A DNA stretch of 64,000 nucleotides from Lachnospiraceae bacterium (GTDB lineage Bacteria > Bacillota > Clostridia > Lachnospirales > Lachnospiraceae). Positions 61,442 to 64,000 of the stretch are shown in pieces; position 1 is the first letter of the stretch; the number at the start of each line of letters is the position of its first letter. The notes under the pieces were generated by a model. The model was not told the origin of the DNA, searched no databases, and saw only the letters and a program-made list of their open reading frames with translations. The stretch is from contig JAFYAS010000033.1 in the NCBI GenBank assembly GCA_017540605.1, positions 51,410 through 115,409 of the forward strand, in the 5' to 3' direction. The position numbers were made by a program, and so were the translations under genes.

Positions 61442-62188
61442 ATGATAAAATTAGATCATATCACTAAAACCTACAGTAACGAAGTAAGAGCGGTAAATGA
61501 TTTTTCCATGGAGGTGGGAGACGGAGAGATAGTGGGCTTTATAGGTCCCAACGGAGCAGGAAAGACAACCTCCATAAAGATGATGACAGGTATATTAAAG
61601 CCTGATTCGGGAAAGGTGCTTATCAATGATTTTGATATGCAGGATAATCCTTTGGAGGCAAAAAAGATCATCGGCTATATTTCCGACAGTCCCGATATGT
61701 TCCTTCGTCTTACGGGTATAGAATTCATCAATTTTATGGCGGATATCTATGATGTACCCGAAGAGGGAAGAAGAGAAAAGATAGAAGGTCTGGCATCCCG
61801 TTTTGATCTGATGGATGCTCTTGATAAGCAGATGCAGGGATATTCTCACGGTATGAGACAGAAGATGATGGTTATCGCCTGTCTTGTTCATGAGCCCTTG
61901 GTGTGGATACTTGATGAGCCTCTTACCGGTCTTGATCCCAAGTCTGCATTTGTGCTTAAGAATATGATGAGAGAGCATGCGGATAAAGGCAATTCAGTCC
62001 TTTTTTCAACCCATGTGCTTGAGGTAGCTGAAAAGCTCTGTGACAGGATAGTGGTCATCAATCACGGAGAGGCTCTCTTTACAGGAACACTTGAAGAGCT
62101 TACAGGAAGGTACCCCGGTATGGATCTTGAGAAGATATTCCTTGAGATGACAGGGGCAGAGCTGGAATCTGAAATGTCAGTGAATTGA
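61442..62188 (+). CDS. ABC transporter ATP-binding protein
   Basis: 248 residues. Walker A GPNGAGKTTSIKMMTG, signature YSHGMRQKMM, Walker B WILDEPLTGLDP and an H-loop STHVLEVAEKLC. This is the subfamily found with ABC-2-type membrane proteins that export antimicrobials, lipids or unknown compounds. The gene for its probable permease begins 8 bases downstream. No regulator lies alongside, so the substrate cannot be inferred. GAGG lies before the ATG. Confidence 0.93.
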   Translation: MIKLDHITKTYSNEVRAVNDFSMEVGDGEIVGFIGPNGAGKTTSIKMMTGILKPDSGKVLINDFDMQDNPLEAKKIIGYISDSPDMFLRLTGIEFINFMADIYDVPEEGRREKIEGLASRFDLMDALDKQMQGYSHGMRQKMMVIACLVHEPLVWILDEPLTGLDPKSAFVLKNMMREHADKGNSVLFSTHVLEVAEKLCDRIVVINHGEALFTGTLEELTGRYPGMDLEKIFLEMTGAELESEMSVN

Positions 62189-62195
62189 GGTGCCT

Positions 62196-63863
62196 ATGAA
62201 GACATATCTTACTCTCATAAACGTATTTACAAAGGCAGTGAGCATGAGCGAGGCTCAGGATAAACGAAGGAAGGTTATGATCGTTGTCCTAAGTCTTTTT
62301 GCTATTTTCGGGATTTTTCTGCCGGTTGTCATTTTTTCCGGTGTGATAGTAAAGTTGATGACAGAGACCTTGATGGCAGTAGGTAGCGAATCTCTTGGTA
62401 TCGAGATCATGATGTATATCATATTGATGTTTACCATTGTGTTCGGAATAAATGTAATATTCAACGAGCTTTATTTTTCCCATGATATAGGCTATCTTTT
62501 GCCACTTCCCATAAAGCCCATGACTTTAGCGGCCTCAAAGTTTACATCCGTATTCTTTGCTGAGAATATCATGGAATTTGCTCTTGTGGCTGCCTGCGTG
62601 GTGGGCTATGGAATCGCCTCAAGGATGCCGATCCTTTCATGGATCATGGCTTTTGTCGGTGCCTTTACACTGCCTATCGTTCCTCTTGTTTATTGTGGAG
62701 TATTGGCACTATTGCTTATGTATTTTACAAGGCTTGTGAAGAACTTTGAATCTATACATAGGATCACTTTAGCCTTTACCTTTATCATGCTTTTACTTGT
62801 GATAGGCTCCATCAGCACCCTGCAGGATCTTGATCTTGAGCATTATGTAAAGGCCTTGGCTACCGGCAATCAGACCTTCTTTAAGGCGATGAGGATAGCA
62901 TTTCCAACCATACCTCTATTTATTGAGAGCTTTCACTCTACAAGTATATTGGCGTTTGTAGAATATATTGCAGTATCGGCGGCATATATGGGAGTATTCC
63001 TATTCCTTGCGGATAAGCTGTATCTTGACAGTGTTATAGCATTTTCTTCATCTCAGACAAAGGAGAAGAAGGTAAGTGTTGATAAGGTCATGAAGAAGGT
63101 ATATAAGTCTTCTGTTTTTATGGCTCTTTTTAAAAAGGAATTAAGGCTGCTTATGAGGAGTCCGGCTTATTTTGTGAACTGTATCTCTATCAATTTTATG
63201 TGGCCTTTGCTTGTGTATGCAGGCTTTAAGATACAGCATTACGATCTGTCGGTGACCAATATAAGAAATCTGGCAGCGGAGAATGATATACATTTTAATC
63301 TCTTTTTGCTTTTGTCAATAATAGGAGTGTCGCTTTTGATGACGGCTGTTTCTTCCTTTTCCTCAAATGCTATTTCAAGAGAGGGCTCATGCTTTCAGTT
63401 TATGAAATACATTCCTGTTCCGTATTTTGTTCAGTGGCATGTGAAGGCAGCAATTTCTATCGTATTTGGTATAGCGGGAGTGTGGCTTTATTACATCATT
63501 TTCTTTATTGTTGCGGGAGTATCACTTCCGAGGGCTCTGATACTTTTGGTGGTTTCACTTCTTTGTATCAGCCTGGTATCCTATATGGGAATACTCATCG
63601 ATTCCAATCAACCAAAGCTTATCTGGGATGATGAGATGAGTGTACTTAGAGAAAACTACAATACATTTTTCACTATGGCATTATCCATCATGATGACAGC
63701 AGTGTTCTCCGGCGGAGGATTTTTGCTTTTTGTAAAAACCAAGATAAGCATAAGCGTACTACTTACTATCGCGCTGATACTTTTGGGCTTGGCGAACATC
63801 ATCGTGATGCTCATCACCAAAAAGACAGGTGTGAGAAACATTGCCGAGCAGGAAGAGACGTAA
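62196..63863 (+). CDS. ABC transporter permease, large ABC-2-like membrane protein
   Basis: 555 residues from ATG 62196 (GAGG 5 bases upstream; an in-frame GTG at 62190 is less likely). About 12 hydrophobic segments with a central cytoplasmic region (about 285-320, Lys-rich: QTKEKKVSVDKVMKKVYKS). It probably forms the membrane part of the transporter with the ATPase upstream. The family is divergent and I cannot name a substrate. The stop TAA (61-63 of 63861-63863) lies inside repeat element B, whose first base is 63859, so the element's insertion has set the end of this gene or spared it. Confidence 0.85.
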   Translation: MKTYLTLINVFTKAVSMSEAQDKRRKVMIVVLSLFAIFGIFLPVVIFSGVIVKLMTETLMAVGSESLGIEIMMYIILMFTIVFGINVIFNELYFSHDIGYLLPLPIKPMTLAASKFTSVFFAENIMEFALVAACVVGYGIASRMPILSWIMAFVGAFTLPIVPLVYCGVLALLLMYFTRLVKNFESIHRITLAFTFIMLLLVIGSISTLQDLDLEHYVKALATGNQTFFKAMRIAFPTIPLFIESFHSTSILAFVEYIAVSAAYMGVFLFLADKLYLDSVIAFSSSQTKEKKVSVDKVMKKVYKSSVFMALFKKELRLLMRSPAYFVNCISINFMWPLLVYAGFKIQHYDLSVTNIRNLAAENDIHFNLFLLLSIIGVSLLMTAVSSFSSNAISREGSCFQFMKYIPVPYFVQWHVKAAISIVFGIAGVWLYYIIFFIVAGVSLPRALILLVVSLLCISLVSYMGILIDSNQPKLIWDDEMSVLRENYNTFFTMALSIMMTAVFSGGGFLLFVKTKISISVLLTIALILLGLANIIVMLITKKTGVRNIAEQEET

Positions 63864-64000
63864 CTGTTCAGCAGCTTCGCTGCTGCCAGTTACGAGCATC
63901 TCGCTCATTTAGAGACTTTGCTTCGCAAAGTGGAGCGAGATGCCTTCCTGCGTCACATCTTAACACGCTCTGAACAGCAAGTGTTCAGAGCTGTAGTGAA
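63859..64000. mobile_element. Repeat family B, second copy (cut by window end)
   Basis: Starting with CGTAACTG, these 142 bases match 39085-39225 with about four differences, including a one-base insertion in the first hairpin. The final CAGTTACG expected for the right end lies just past the window. The first bases overlap the stop codon of the ABC permease gene. Confidence 0.85.

Overview
The window looks like a chromosomal segment from an anaerobic, probably motile Firmicute of the Lachnospiraceae type (Butyrivibrio/Roseburia-like). This is inferred from moderate GC, a type III glutamine synthetase, a sufCBDSU operon, secreted BspA-like leucine-rich-repeat proteins with Thr/Glu/Pro linkers, single-subunit clostridial-type housekeeping genes and strong AGGAGG ribosome binding sites. 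The genus is not certain. Nearly all genes are on the plus strand; only three are on the minus strand (17202-18500, 30289-31698, 39242-40075). No rRNA, tRNA, prophage, transposase gene or CRISPR array was seen.

Layout. 1-7290: end of a transketolase subunit gene, a divergent ClpX-type unfoldase, two membrane proteins of unknown function, a secreted papain-family protease and type III glutamine synthetase. 7451-16910: threonine synthase, the five-gene SUF iron-sulfur assembly operon, then folate genes folC, an HD hydrolase and folP, closely packed and possibly co-transcribed. 17202-24092: a membrane-anchored phosphodiester glycosidase facing folP, then a folB-folK fusion, prephenate dehydratase, exopolyphosphatase and polyphosphate kinase 1. 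24116-30215: clostripain-like protease, secreted M15-type peptidase, serine acetyltransferase, D-lactate dehydrogenase. 30289-33503: a tandem-HTH regulator divergent from a MATE efflux pump. 33694-39021: LRR surface protein, cysteine synthase, an Rrf2 regulator, a YfiH/LACC1-family enzyme and a small membrane protein. 39242-46175: proC, a DUF5721-like protein, polysaccharide deacetylase, a two-domain PPK2-type phosphotransferase, a ROK sugar kinase, phosphoglycerate mutase and dihydroorotase. 46178-52962: a second large LRR surface protein and two chemoreceptors. 53054-63863: zinc-ribbon membrane protein, NAD synthetase, a PDZ/radical-SAM-like DUF512 protein, a malate/lactate dehydrogenase-family enzyme, der, plsY, gpsA, scpA, scpB and an ABC transporter pair.

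Functional themes. Cysteine supply (serine acetyltransferase and cysteine synthase with a probable Rrf2 operator) feeds SUF cluster assembly. Folate and aromatic amino acid genes sit together. Three enzymes act on polyphosphate (PPX, PPK1, PPK2-type), and a ROK kinase directly follows the PPK2-type gene. Several exported proteins (proteases, peptidoglycan peptidase, deacetylase, LRR proteins) suggest an active cell surface.

The most unusual content is intergenic: three families of short, highly structured MITE-like elements. Family B is a 149-bp element with short terminal inverted repeats (39085-39233, second copy 63859-64000, and small remnants). Family A is about 218 bp (31887-32104) with a partial 80-bp copy at 7338-7417. 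Family C is about 278 bp (16910-17187) with long imperfect terminal repeats. None encodes a protein. Other points of note are the ClpX relative lacking the RKH motif, the tandem-HTH regulator with an unrecognised C-terminal domain, and an HD hydrolase inside the folate cluster.
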